Under the pieces are notes generated by a model. The model was given only the letters and a program-made list of their open reading frames with translations, was not told the origin of the DNA and made no database searches. 64,000 nt of DNA, taken from contig NZ_JAVDYB010000001.1 in assembly GCF_031458235.1 (NCBI RefSeq), positions 7,713,001 to 7,777,000 on the forward strand, written 5' to 3'. Origin of the DNA: Catenuloplanes atrovinosus. GTDB taxonomy: Bacteria; Actinomycetota; Actinomycetes; Mycobacteriales; Micromonosporaceae. The position numbers and the translations under genes are program-made. Below, piece after piece: positions 1 to 7,541 of this stretch (position 1 is its first letter; each line of letters begins with the position of its first letter).

Positions 1-500
1 GTGGTCATCGCCAGGCCGGCCTTGGAGACGCAGTAGTCGCCGCGGTTGACGCTCGCGGTGTAGGCGCTGTTGGACGAGATGATCACGATCTTCGGGCGGG
101 TGCCGGCCTCGGGCTGGGCGATCATGCGGTTGGCGGTGGACTGGATCAGGAAGTACGGGCCCTTGAGGTTGATGCCGAGCACCCGGTCAAAGGATTCCTC
201 GTCCGCATCGAGGATGTCGGCGCGCACCTTGGGCGCCACGCCGGCGTTGCTGACCAGCAGGTCCAGGCGGCCGAACGCGGCGTAGGACTCGTCGAGCAGC
301 CGCGCGCGGTCGGCGGCGACGGAGACGTCGGCCTGGACGGTCAGCGCGCGGCGGCCGAGCGTTTCGACCTCGGCGGCGACCTGCTTGGCGGCGTCCACGT
401 TGCCGGCGTAGTTGACGACCACGTCGTAGCCGGCGCCGGCCAGGGAGAGCACGATGCCGCGGCCGATGCCGCGTGAGCCGCCGGTGACCAGTGCGATCAT
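1..500 (-). CDS. Short-chain dehydrogenase/reductase (3' end beyond window)
   Basis: This is an NAD(P)-dependent classical SDR oxidoreductase, of which about 166 N-terminal residues are visible before the window edge. The N-terminus carries the Rossmann motif [11 protein letters not shown], then the NAG motif (SNAG) and the catalytic Ser/Tyr/Lys region (ISSNSAY followed by YCVSK). The ATG at 500 overlaps the stop of the upstream GH88-like gene as ATGA, so the two are translationally coupled. FabG-like SDRs in sugar operons often reduce keto-sugar acids. A role downstream of an unsaturated uronyl hydrolase (a KduD-like step) is inference from position only; a generic 3-ketoacyl reductase is equally compatible with the sequence. 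Confidence 0.85.
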   Translation of the reverse strand, partial: MIALVTGGSRGIGRGIVLSLAGAGYDVVVNYAGNVDAAKQVAAEVETLGRRALTVQADVSVAADRARLLDESYAAFGRLDLLVSNAGVAPKVRADILDADEESFDRVLGINLKGPYFLIQSTANRMIAQPEAGTRPKIVIISSNSAYTASVNRGDYCVSKAGLAMT

Positions 501-1873
501 CGCGTACCCCCGAAGAACGTGTAGTAGGGCTCGTCGCGGGCGATGCGTTGCAGGTAGAGGGCCAGCTCGCGGGCGTGGTAGTCGCCCCACATGCTGGACT
601 CGCCGTTCGGCACGCGCTGCCCGGCGGGTACGTGGTCCCAGCCGTTCGGCCGGTGGTAGACCGAGTGCAGGATCAGGCCCTGGTGTGCGGGGTCGACCGA
701 CAGGTAGGGCTCGCCGAACAGCGTGTTCGCCACCGTGAGCCCGGCCTGCCAGTAGCGGCGGCCGTCGTCCTCGCGGCCCTTGCCGGTCAGGTAGCGGCCG
801 AGCCGGAGCAGGCCCTGCGCGCCGATCGCAGCGGCGGAGGAGTCGACCGGCTCGTGCGCGTTGTACGGGTCGGCCGGCCGGCCCAGGTAGTCGCCGAGGT
901 GGACCAGGCCGGGCGCGCCGGTGTCCCAGTACGGGATGCCGTCGACCGGCGTGTGCTCCAGGTAGAAGTCGCAGGTGGCGGTGGCCGCGTCGAGCATCAT
1001 CTGGGTGATCTCCGCGCGCCCGCCGAACGCGTCCAGCTCGTCGTCGTCGGCCAGCTCCAGGAACTCCAGCTGCTCCGGGTAGCCGAGCATCGCCCAGGCC
1101 AGGCCGCGCGTCCAGGTGCTGAACGGGGAGTAGCCCTGCTGGGTGCTCGGGGCGCGGTAGTGGCCGTCGTTGGTGTTGAACAGCGACTCGTGGGCGGTGC
1201 GGCCGCGCACGTCGTAGAAGTCGCGGCCGGTGCCGTACCAGATGTTCCACCGGGCGGTGTTGCGCGCGTGCTCCACGATCCGGCCGAGCAGCGAGATCCG
1301 CTCGTCGTGCTCGCCCATCAGCGCGTGCCCGAGCAGGTGCGAGACGGCCAGCGCGCGACACGATCGGATGGTGTCCACGAACAGCGACTGCGGGCCGTTG
1401 AACGAGTAGATGTAGCCGGTGCCGTCCTGCGTGGTCTGCCAGCGGGCCGCCTGCACCGCGCCGGTGATCTTCAGGGCCAACTCGTGGAAGTTCCGGTCGC
1501 CGGCGTCGATCCGGCCCTCGTTCGCCAGCCGCCAGAGGTTGCCGTACGTGCTGACGTTGTTGAAGCCGTGGTCGTGCACGCCGATGTGGCTGACGTGGCC
1601 GGCCATCACGTTCACGGTGGCGTCCCGGCCGATGGTCAGGAACCGCTCGTCGCCGGTCGCGTCGAACTGCAGGATCGCGGAGCCGTACTGGAAGCCCTGG
1701 GTCCACTCGGTCCAGCCGCGCGCCGTGTACCGCCCGGCCACGGTGAAGACCGGCGAGGGGGAGCCGGGTGGGCAGGTCTGCTCGATCGACTCGATCTTCG
1801 CGGCGGAGGCCTCCCAGAGACGGCCGATCCGGGGTAGGAGGTCCGCCGGGCCGAGCCCGTCGTCGATCTTCAT
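497..1873 (-). CDS. GH88-like unsaturated uronyl hydrolase
   Basis: A 458-residue protein of the (alpha/alpha)6-barrel GH88/GH105 type, which releases 4,5-unsaturated uronic acids from oligosaccharides made by polysaccharide lyases. The motif VHDHGFNN places a candidate catalytic Asp near residue 101. [14 protein letters not shown] stretch further on matches the second conserved Asp region of the family. The protein is longer than typical bacterial unsaturated glucuronyl hydrolases (under about 400 residues). No secretion signal is visible, which fits the usual cytoplasmic location. It is translationally coupled to the SDR downstream. A LacI-type palindrome lies about 42 nt upstream of the start, suggesting carbohydrate-inducible control. 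GH105-like rhamnogalacturonyl hydrolase is the main alternative. Confidence 0.8.
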   Translation of the reverse strand: MKIDDGLGPADLLPRIGRLWEASAAKIESIEQTCPPGSPSPVFTVAGRYTARGWTEWTQGFQYGSAILQFDATGDERFLTIGRDATVNVMAGHVSHIGVHDHGFNNVSTYGNLWRLANEGRIDAGDRNFHELALKITGAVQAARWQTTQDGTGYIYSFNGPQSLFVDTIRSCRALAVSHLLGHALMGEHDERISLLGRIVEHARNTARWNIWYGTGRDFYDVRGRTAHESLFNTNDGHYRAPSTQQGYSPFSTWTRGLAWAMLGYPEQLEFLELADDDELDAFGGRAEITQMMLDAATATCDFYLEHTPVDGIPYWDTGAPGLVHLGDYLGRPADPYNAHEPVDSSAAAIGAQGLLRLGRYLTGKGREDDGRRYWQAGLTVANTLFGEPYLSVDPAHQGLILHSVYHRPNGWDHVPAGQRVPNGESSMWGDYHARELALYLQRIARDEPYYTFFGGTR

Positions 1874-1914
1874 GGCGGCGCCCTTCGTCGTTGTCGGCGT
1901 GCCGCCACAGCATA

Positions 1915-1928
1915 GGAAAGCGCTTGCC
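1915..1928. promoter_or_regulatory. LacI-type operator upstream of GH88-like gene
   Basis: GGAAAGCGCTTGCC is a near-perfect 14-bp palindrome (one mismatched pair) centred on the GCGC core typical of LacI-family operators in actinobacteria. It lies between the divergent-facing 5' end of the GH88-like gene and the end of the glycosyltransferase. No LacI regulator is encoded in the visible part. Confidence 0.55.
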
Positions 1929-1940
1929 TGAAGAAAACCC

Positions 1941-2747
1941 CTAGATGGAGAAGGTGGGCGGGCGTTCGTTGGCCGGCTCCGGGGGCCGCGCGTTCCACAG
2001 CCGCGTCTTCTGGGCGCCGAGCCGAGCGAGGTACGCCGGATTGAGCACGATGTAGCGCCGCCACAGCCGGCGTGGTTCCAGGCCGAGCCGCCAGACCCAT
2101 TCGAGCCCGACGCGCTGCATCCAGGCGGGCGGGTTCCGCAGCAGGCCCGCGTGGTAGTCGAACGCGGCGCCGACGGCCAGCAGCGGCATGTCCAGCAGCG
2201 GCCGCATCGCGAACGCGAACACCTCCTGCCGCGGGCAGCCGAGCCCGACCAGGACCAGCCGCGCGCCGGACGCCGTGATCCGCGCGGCGATCTCCTCGTC
2301 TTCGCCGGCCTCGACCGGGCGGAACTTCGACGACTCCACGCCCGCGATCCGGATGCCGGGGAACATCCGGGACAGCGCGGGTACGAGCAGCGCGAGCGTC
2401 TCCTCGGTCGAGCCGTAGAGGTACACCGGCAGCTTCTCGGCCGTGCACCGGGCCAGCACGCGCAGCGTGAGCTCCGGGCCGTAGACGCGGTCCGCCAGCC
2501 CGGCCTGGTGCAGCAGGTTCAGCGCCCAGCGCACCGGCTGCCCGTCCGGCGTGACCAGGTCGAACCCGTTGAGTCGGGCGTTGTGCGCCGGGTCCAGCAC
2601 GCCGGTCATCACGCCGTGCACGGCGAGCGCGGTCAGCGCGAACGGCCGCCGGTGGTGCGCGGCCTCGATGATCTGGTCGATCGCGGACTCGTAGTCGACC
2701 ACGTCCACCATCACGCCGAGGACGTTGCGCTTGCCTCGCGCGATCAC
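1941..2747 (-). CDS. WecB/TagA/CpsF family glycosyltransferase (GT26)
   Basis: A 268-residue GT26 enzyme of the family that transfers N-acetylmannosamine(uronate)-type sugars to lipid-linked acceptors in wall teichoic acid, enterobacterial common antigen or exopolysaccharide synthesis. Visible family features are TPDGQPVRWALN in the N-terminal half, the VYLYGSTEETL segment and GLGCPRQEVFAF, followed by a basic C-terminal WMQRVGLEWVWRL stretch that is family-typical and probably membrane-associated. The frame is open further upstream, but GTG at 2747 is chosen because it overlaps the TGA of the epimerase gene (GTGA) and because the conserved domain starts there. It forms a two-gene unit with the epimerase, consistent with surface-glycan assembly. 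Confidence 0.85.
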   Translation of the reverse strand: MIARGKRNVLGVMVDVVDYESAIDQIIEAAHHRRPFALTALAVHGVMTGVLDPAHNARLNGFDLVTPDGQPVRWALNLLHQAGLADRVYGPELTLRVLARCTAEKLPVYLYGSTEETLALLVPALSRMFPGIRIAGVESSKFRPVEAGEDEEIAARITASGARLVLVGLGCPRQEVFAFAMRPLLDMPLLAVGAAFDYHAGLLRNPPAWMQRVGLEWVWRLGLEPRRLWRRYIVLNPAYLARLGAQKTRLWNARPPEPANERPPTFSI

Positions 2748-3823
2748 GACACGAACCCTGGAACCCACTTGTCCGCGTTGGCCTCGTGGATCTCCCGCAG
2801 GATCATCGGTACGTCGTAGACCTGCCGCCACTCCGGATAGTCCCGCTCGAACGCGGCGTTGGACCCGATCCACCAGCGGTGATCGCCGATCCGGTGCCGG
2901 GGCACGTACTCCGTGCGCATCGGCAGGCCGGTGATCTCCTCGGCCAGCGCGAACGCCTCCAGGTGCGAGCTGTTCGACCGCCGTCCGCCGCCCAGGTTGT
3001 AGACGGCCGCGCTCCGCGGGGCGCGGAAGAACGCCTCGAAGGCGGTCAGTACGTCGTGACTGTGAATAGAGTCACGAACCATCTTCCCCTTGTAGCCGAA
3101 GATCTTGTAGACGCGCTGCTCCATGTTGCACCGCATCAGGTAAGCCAGGTATCCGTGCAGCTCAGTGGCGGAATGCGCGGGACCGGTCAGGGTGCCGCCG
3201 CGGAACACGGCGGTGCGCATCCCGAAGTAGCGCCCGTACTCCTGCACCATCACGTCCGCCGCGACCTTCGACGCGCCGAACACCGAGTGCAGGACCTGAT
3301 CTATGGACATCGACTCGGTGATGCCGCCGGCGTAGGGATGCTCCTCGGCCAGTTCGTACCGCGTCTCCAACTCCACGAACGGGAGACGATTGACCCCGTC
3401 GCCGTAGACCTTGTTCGTCGAGCAGTGAATGAATGCCGCCTCGTCGCAGTGCTCCCGCACATTCTGAAGAACATTCAGCGTCCCGACCGCATTTACATCG
3501 AAATCCGTGAACGGATCCCGGACCGCCCAGTCGTGCGAGGGCTGTGCCGCCGTATGAATGACCACCGCGACGTCCGCGCCGAACTTCTTGAACACCGCGG
3601 ACAGCCCTTCGCGATCCCGGATATCCAGGTCGAAGTGCATATAGGCGGCACCCAGTTCCCGCTCCAGCCGCCGCACATTCCACGCCGTGGACGCTTCTCG
3701 CCCGAAGAACGCCGCCCGCATGTCGTTGTCGATTCCCACGACATCCAGCCCCAGCCCCGCGAAGTGCCGCACCGCCTCCGACCCGATGAGCCCTCCCGCC
3801 CCGGTCACCAGCGCCACACCCAC
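2744..3823 (-). CDS. NAD-dependent epimerase, CDP-paratose/tyvelose 2-epimerase-like
   Basis: An extended SDR of about 359 residues. The NAD-binding glycine motif TGAGGLIG sits at the very N-terminus. The active-site segment STNKVYGDGVNRLPF is highly characteristic of CDP-paratose (tyvelose) 2-epimerases, which invert C2 of CDP-linked 3,6-dideoxyhexoses. Later landmarks are FRGGTLTGP and a C-terminal VYNLGGGRRSN. The sugar nucleotide actually used cannot be read from the sequence. The start is uncertain: the GTG at 3823 has a GGGGTGG Shine-Dalgarno-like stretch a few bases upstream, and in-frame GTG codons at 3835 and 3844 are alternatives. The 3' end overlaps the glycosyltransferase start, so both are probably one operon for a surface glycan. 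Confidence 0.8.
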   Translation of the reverse strand: MGVALVTGAGGLIGSEAVRHFAGLGLDVVGIDNDMRAAFFGREASTAWNVRRLERELGAAYMHFDLDIRDREGLSAVFKKFGADVAVVIHTAAQPSHDWAVRDPFTDFDVNAVGTLNVLQNVREHCDEAAFIHCSTNKVYGDGVNRLPFVELETRYELAEEHPYAGGITESMSIDQVLHSVFGASKVAADVMVQEYGRYFGMRTAVFRGGTLTGPAHSATELHGYLAYLMRCNMEQRVYKIFGYKGKMVRDSIHSHDVLTAFEAFFRAPRSAAVYNLGGGRRSNSSHLEAFALAEEITGLPMRTEYVPRHRIGDHRWWIGSNAAFERDYPEWRQVYDVPMILREIHEANADKWVPGFVS

Positions 3824-3980
3824 CGTCCACCCCACGTTCACGACCGCCCAAGCCCTCACCGCTTCAACGACTCGCAAACCACAACGCAACCCCAAATTCC
3901 GGACCTAAACCCCCACCCCAACCCCCCACACCGAAGAAAAGAAAAGAAACCTCGCCAGCCCCCAACGAGCCAAACCGCGA

Positions 3981-4275
3981 CAGCCCAACCCAAGAACCGG
4001 AACGGGCCAACAGCCCAACGCAGGAACCGGCACGCCCGACAGCCCAACGCAAGAACCCGGAACGGACCAACAGCCCAACGCAGGAACCGGCACGCCCGAC
4101 AGCCCAACGCAGGAACCGGAACGGGCCAACAGCCCAACGCAGGAACCGGCACGCCCGACAGCCCAACGCAGGAACCGGAACGGGCCAACAGCCCAACGCA
4201 GGAACCGGCACGCCCGACAGCCCAACGCAAGAACCCGGAACGGGCCAACAGCCCAACGCAAGAAGCCGGAACGCG
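3981..4275. repeat. Tandem array of alternating 29/30-bp units
   Basis: About nine and a half units begin at 3981, 4011, 4040, 4071, 4100, 4130, 4159, 4189, 4218 and 4249. All units share CAGCCCAACGCAGGAACCGG. They then alternate strictly between two tails, AACGGGCCAA (30-31 bp units) and CACGCCCGA (29-bp units), so the higher-order period is about 59-60 bp. The array lies between the epimerase gene and tRNA-Leu, immediately beyond the double-hairpin element when read on the minus strand. It is open in some frames, but the encoded low-complexity peptides look like a by-product rather than a gene. Confidence 0.95.
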
Positions 4276-4340
4276 GGGCCCCCGGGGCTCGGCCCCGGGG
4301 CGGAATGACGAGAGGCCCCCGGTCCGCGCTTTCCGCGGAC
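4267..4340 (-). terminator. Double-hairpin element, copy A (after tRNA-Leu)
   Basis: Read on the minus strand, a 7-bp stem GTCCGCG/CGCGGAC with loop GAAAG (4340-4322) starts 21 nt after the tRNA-Leu 3' end. It is embedded in an outer stem AGGCCCC/GGGGCCT (4349-4313). After a 21-nt spacer comes a 9-bp stem CCCCGGGGC/GCCCCGGGG with triloop CGA (4300-4280), then CCCCGCGTTCC. The same layout recurs at 17484 and 27487. The position implies transcription termination or 3' processing of the tRNA, but there is no U-tract. Confidence 0.75.
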
Positions 4341-4361
4341 ACAGGGGCCTCAGGACTCTCG

Positions 4362-4444
4362 TGGGGAAGGGGGGAGTTGAACCCCCACGCCCTTTCGGGC
4401 ACACGGACCTGAACCGTGCGCGTCTGCCATTCCGCCACTTCCCC
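4362..4444 (-). tRNA. tRNA-Leu(CAG)
   Basis: An 83-nt class II tRNA. The acceptor arms GGGGAAG and CTTCCCC pair, the discriminator base is A (4362), the anticodon loop is TTCAGGT (anticodon CAG), and a long variable arm built on GCCC-GAAA-GGGC precedes the T-arm GGGGGTTCAACTCCCCC. The CCA end is not encoded. Confidence 0.95.
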
Positions 4445-4759
4445 GTGGCTGAGAACTACCCTAAGGCATTGGCTCGGGGCCTCTGCATCGGGGGGTTCCC
4501 GGTCTCTCAAGATCAGCTACAGCATCGATAACAACTCTGCCGCTGCTGTTCTTGGGAGAAGCCCGGACAGACTACGCTGTCCAAGACTCGCATCACGAAA
4601 CAGGTGCTGTGAGCAGCTTTCCGCCCGTGATGCCTCGGAAGAGTAGCACGGCACCCGTCAGTCCCTGTATGAAGACTGGCAACCAGCGGTCGTTTGCCAC
4701 GCGAGCTGCGTGAGCGGCGGCCGGATACCATCATGTCCTCGGAACCCGAGGAGGAGCCG
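4445..4759. other. Intergenic region upstream of the fhaA operon
   Basis: About 315 nt between the divergently oriented tRNA-Leu and fhaA. It must hold both promoters. No reading frame with a convincing start and ribosome-binding site and no strong hairpin was recognised; individual promoter boxes could not be assigned with confidence. Confidence 0.4.
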
Positions 4760-5554
4760 GTGAGCGTGCTGCAACGCTTCGAGAAGCGATTGGAAGGCCT
4801 GGTCGAAGGGGCCTTCGCCAAGGTCTTCAAGGGGGTCGTCCACCCCGTGGAGATCCTCAACGCCATGCAACGAGAGGCCGAGGCGCACAAGGCTATCCTG
4901 GCCGGCGGGCGCACTCTGGTCCCGAACCGGTACGTGATCGACCTCTCGCCGTACGACCACAGTCGGCTGGCGCCGTATGCGGCTGCGCTCGCGCAGGAGC
5001 TGGCGCAGTCCCAGGCCGAGTTCATCGGTGAGCAGGCCTGGACCGTCTACGGCGATGTCATCGTCGAGATCGAGCGCGGCGACGGCCTGGACACCGGCAT
5101 GTTCCGGGTCACGGCCGAGGTCTACACCGGTGGCGAGGTCGCCCCGATGCAGGGCGGCTATGACCAGGGTGGCGGTTACGACCAGGGTGGCTACGGCCAG
5201 CAGGCTGGTTATGACCAGGGCGGTTATGACCAGGGTGGCTACCCGCCGCACGGTGGCGGTGCCCCGGGCGGGCGCAACATCCGCCTGGTCTCCGGCGATG
5301 GCCGCACCTATCCGCTGCAGATCGGTTCGACCGTCATCGGTCGTGGCGATCAGGCGAATCTGCGTCTGCCGGACGTCGGCATCTCGCGCCGGCACGCCCG
5401 GCTGGACTTCGACGGCAGCCAGGTGGTGCTGACCGATCTGGGATCGACCAACGGGACGATGGTCAACGGGCAGCGGGTCTCCGCCGTCGCGTTGAATCCC
5501 GGCGACATGATCCAGCTCGGGACGACCACGTTGACGTTCCGCGTGGACGGCTAG
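4760..5554 (+). CDS. fhaA: FHA-domain protein FhaA (DUF3662 + FHA)
   Basis: A 264-residue phosphothreonine-binding protein. The N-terminal DUF3662 domain (SVLQRFEKRLEGLVEGAFAKVFKG onward, to about residue 120) is the actinobacterial FhaA module. A Gly/Tyr/Gln-rich linker of repeated GGYDQGG follows (about 128-165). A C-terminal FHA domain (about 170-264) contains the hallmarks IGRG, SRRHARL and STNGTMVNG. In mycobacteria FhaA binds phosphorylated kinase targets such as MviN/MurJ and restrains peptidoglycan synthesis. GTG at 4760 is preferred because GAGGAGG ends 5 nt upstream; an ATG at 4733 is in frame but lacks such a site. This is the first gene of the fhaA-to-pknB operon. Confidence 0.95.
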   Translation: MSVLQRFEKRLEGLVEGAFAKVFKGVVHPVEILNAMQREAEAHKAILAGGRTLVPNRYVIDLSPYDHSRLAPYAAALAQELAQSQAEFIGEQAWTVYGDVIVEIERGDGLDTGMFRVTAEVYTGGEVAPMQGGYDQGGGYDQGGYGQQAGYDQGGYDQGGYPPHGGGAPGGRNIRLVSGDGRTYPLQIGSTVIGRGDQANLRLPDVGISRRHARLDFDGSQVVLTDLGSTNGTMVNGQRVSAVALNPGDMIQLGTTTLTFRVDG

Positions 5555-5559
5555 GCGCC

Positions 5560-6045
5560 TTGCCCGAGCTCGTCCTCACTGTCGCCCGGATAGGCCTGAT
5601 CGTCCTTCTGTGGATCTTCGTATTCACGGTGGTCGGCGTGATCCGGCGAGACCTGTTCGCCGGCGCGCGGACCAGCCGTCTGGTGGCCGCGCCGCGGGGG
5701 GTTGGCGCGGCCCTCAACCAGGCGCGTCCCGCGGCGAAGGTCAAGCGTGGCCGCACGGCGCGGCAGATGGTGGTCACCGCCGGTCAGCTGGCCGGCACGC
5801 GCATCACCCTGGGTGAGGCGCCGATCACGATCGGTCGCGCCGAGGACTCCACGCTGGTGATCACGGACGATTACGCGTCCGCTCGGCACGCGCGACTGAT
5901 GCCCCGTGACGGCCAATGGTTCCTCGAGGACATGGGCTCGACGAACGGGACATATCTAGATCGCGCTAAGGTCACTGGACCTACCCCCGTCCCCCTGGGC
6001 GTTCCGATCAAGATCGGGCGCACTTCTCTCGAGTTGCGGCCATGA
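5560..6045 (+). CDS. fhaB: Membrane-anchored FHA-domain protein FhaB (FipA)
   Basis: A 161-residue protein starting at TTG 5 nt after the fhaA stop. One transmembrane helix (about residues 7-27, IGLIVLLWIFVFTVVGVI) is followed by a basic linker and a C-terminal FHA domain (about 77-160) with TIGRAEDS, SARHARL and STNGTYLD. FHA domains bind phosphothreonine. In mycobacteria the counterpart (Rv0019c, FipA) links PknA/PknB phosphorylation to FtsZ and FtsQ. The stop overlaps the pstP start as ATGA. The short length and single anchor match the family. Confidence 0.95.
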   Translation: MPELVLTVARIGLIVLLWIFVFTVVGVIRRDLFAGARTSRLVAAPRGVGAALNQARPAAKVKRGRTARQMVVTAGQLAGTRITLGEAPITIGRAEDSTLVITDDYASARHARLMPRDGQWFLEDMGSTNGTYLDRAKVTGPTPVPLGVPIKIGRTSLELRP

Positions 6046-7511
6046 CTCTGACCCTGCGCTACGCGGCACGCAGTGACCGCGGTCTGATTCGAGACGGCAA
6101 CCAGGATTCCGTCTATGCCGGGCCGCGGCTGCTCGCCGTGGCCGACGGCATGGGCGGCATGGCCGCCGGAGACGTCGCCAGCAACATCGTGATCGGCGCG
6201 ATGGCCCCGCTGGACGAGGACGTTCCGGGCAGCGCCCTGGTCGACGCTCTCCGGAACGCCGTCGAATCGGCGAACCAGCAGCTTCGCGACACCGTCGACG
6301 CGAACCCGCAGATGGAGGGCATGGGCACCACGCTCACCGCCGCCCTCTTCTCGGGCAGCAAGTTCGGCATGGTGCACATCGGTGACTCGCGGGCGTACCT
6401 GTTGCGGGACGGTGAGTTCTCGCAGATCACGAAGGACGACACGTACGTCCAGATGCTCGTCGACGAGGGGCGGATCAGCCCCGAGGAGGCGAGCAGCCAC
6501 CCCCAGCGTTCGCTGCTCACCCGCGCGCTGGACGGCCGGGACATCGACCCGGAGTACAGCGTTCGTCAGGTGCTCCCCGGCGACCGCTACCTGATCTGCT
6601 CGGACGGGCTCTCCGCCGTGGTCAGCGCGGACACCATCGCCGACACGCTCCGGGAGTACGTCGACCCGCAGCAGTGCGTCGAGCGGCTGGTGCAGCTCGC
6701 GCTGCGCGGCGGCGGCCCGGACAACATCACGGTCGTGGTCGCGGACGCCACCGACGGCGACATCCTGGAGCTCGCTCCGATGGTCGGCGGCGCGGCCGCC
6801 GGCGACCGGGGTCTGGGCGCCGTCACGGACACCTCCACGCCCGCGGCCCGCGCCTCCGCGCTGAACCCGCCGCGTTCCGCCTCGCCGGAGGGTGACGGCC
6901 AGCCGGACGAGCCCGCCGAGGAGACCGCGGACCGGCCGCGCCGCCACCCGGTGCGTACCGCCGTGCTCTCGGTCGTGTTGCTCGGGGTGCTGGCCGGCGG
7001 CGTCTGGGGCGGCTGGCAGTACACGCAGTCGCAGTACTACGTGGGTGCCACCGACGACGGCAAGCTCGCGGTCTTCCAGGGCGTGCCCGGGGAGATAGCC
7101 GGCTTCGCGCTGTCGAACGTGCGGGAGACCAGCAACGCCGCCACGCTCGACGACCTCACCGTGGTCGCGCAGGAGCGGGTCAAGCAGGGCATCATCGCCA
7201 ACGACCGCACGGACGCGGAGCGGCGGCTCGACGAGCTGACCGCGGACACGCCGTCGAACCCGAACCTGAAGCCGGAGTGCCAGACCGCGCCTCCGGTGGC
7301 GGTCAGCCCGACGCCGACGTCGTCCCCCTCCACGGCACCGGCCTCACCCTCGGCCGGCCCGACCGGCAGCGCCTCCGCGCCCGCCGGATCGTCCATCAGC
7401 GCGACCGGCTCACCCACGCCGACCGCGCCGCCGACCCCGTCCGCCGCCGCGACGCCCGCGCCCGACGCGCCGCCGGTCGTCGATCCGGCGAGTTGCCGGC
7501 CGGCCGGCTGA
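6042..7511 (+). CDS. pstP: PP2C-family Ser/Thr phosphatase PstP
   Basis: A 489-residue membrane phosphatase that reverses PknA/PknB phosphorylation. The cytoplasmic PP2C domain (about 1-240) shows the metal-binding motifs DGNQDS (Asp22) and VADGMGG (Asp35), then GMGTTLTAA, GDSRAYL, CSDGLSAVV and GGGPDNITVVV. A transmembrane helix (about 303-325) is followed by an extracellular tail that becomes very rich in Ser, Thr, Pro and Ala towards the C-terminus (from about residue 415). That tail is probably wall-spanning and is less conserved than the catalytic domain. The ATG overlaps the fhaB stop. Gene order and length agree with Rv0018c-type enzymes. Confidence 0.96.
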   Translation: MTLTLRYAARSDRGLIRDGNQDSVYAGPRLLAVADGMGGMAAGDVASNIVIGAMAPLDEDVPGSALVDALRNAVESANQQLRDTVDANPQMEGMGTTLTAALFSGSKFGMVHIGDSRAYLLRDGEFSQITKDDTYVQMLVDEGRISPEEASSHPQRSLLTRALDGRDIDPEYSVRQVLPGDRYLICSDGLSAVVSADTIADTLREYVDPQQCVERLVQLALRGGGPDNITVVVADATDGDILELAPMVGGAAAGDRGLGAVTDTSTPAARASALNPPRSASPEGDGQPDEPAEETADRPRRHPVRTAVLSVVLLGVLAGGVWGGWQYTQSQYYVGATDDGKLAVFQGVPGEIAGFALSNVRETSNAATLDDLTVVAQERVKQGIIANDRTDAERRLDELTADTPSNPNLKPECQTAPPVAVSPTPTSSPSTAPASPSAGPTGSASAPAGSSISATGSPTPTAPPTPSAAATPAPDAPPVVDPASCRPAG

Positions 7512-7541
7512 GCCGGCACCACCGACCGCAGGGAAAGAACT

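Noticed and set aside
3856-4510. Long minus-strand reading frames with VGLLARSG/VPALGCW-type repeats
   Set aside because: They are translations of the 29/30-bp DNA array and extend through the tRNA-Leu gene; all three frames give similar low-complexity peptides and no start with a ribosome-binding site is present.
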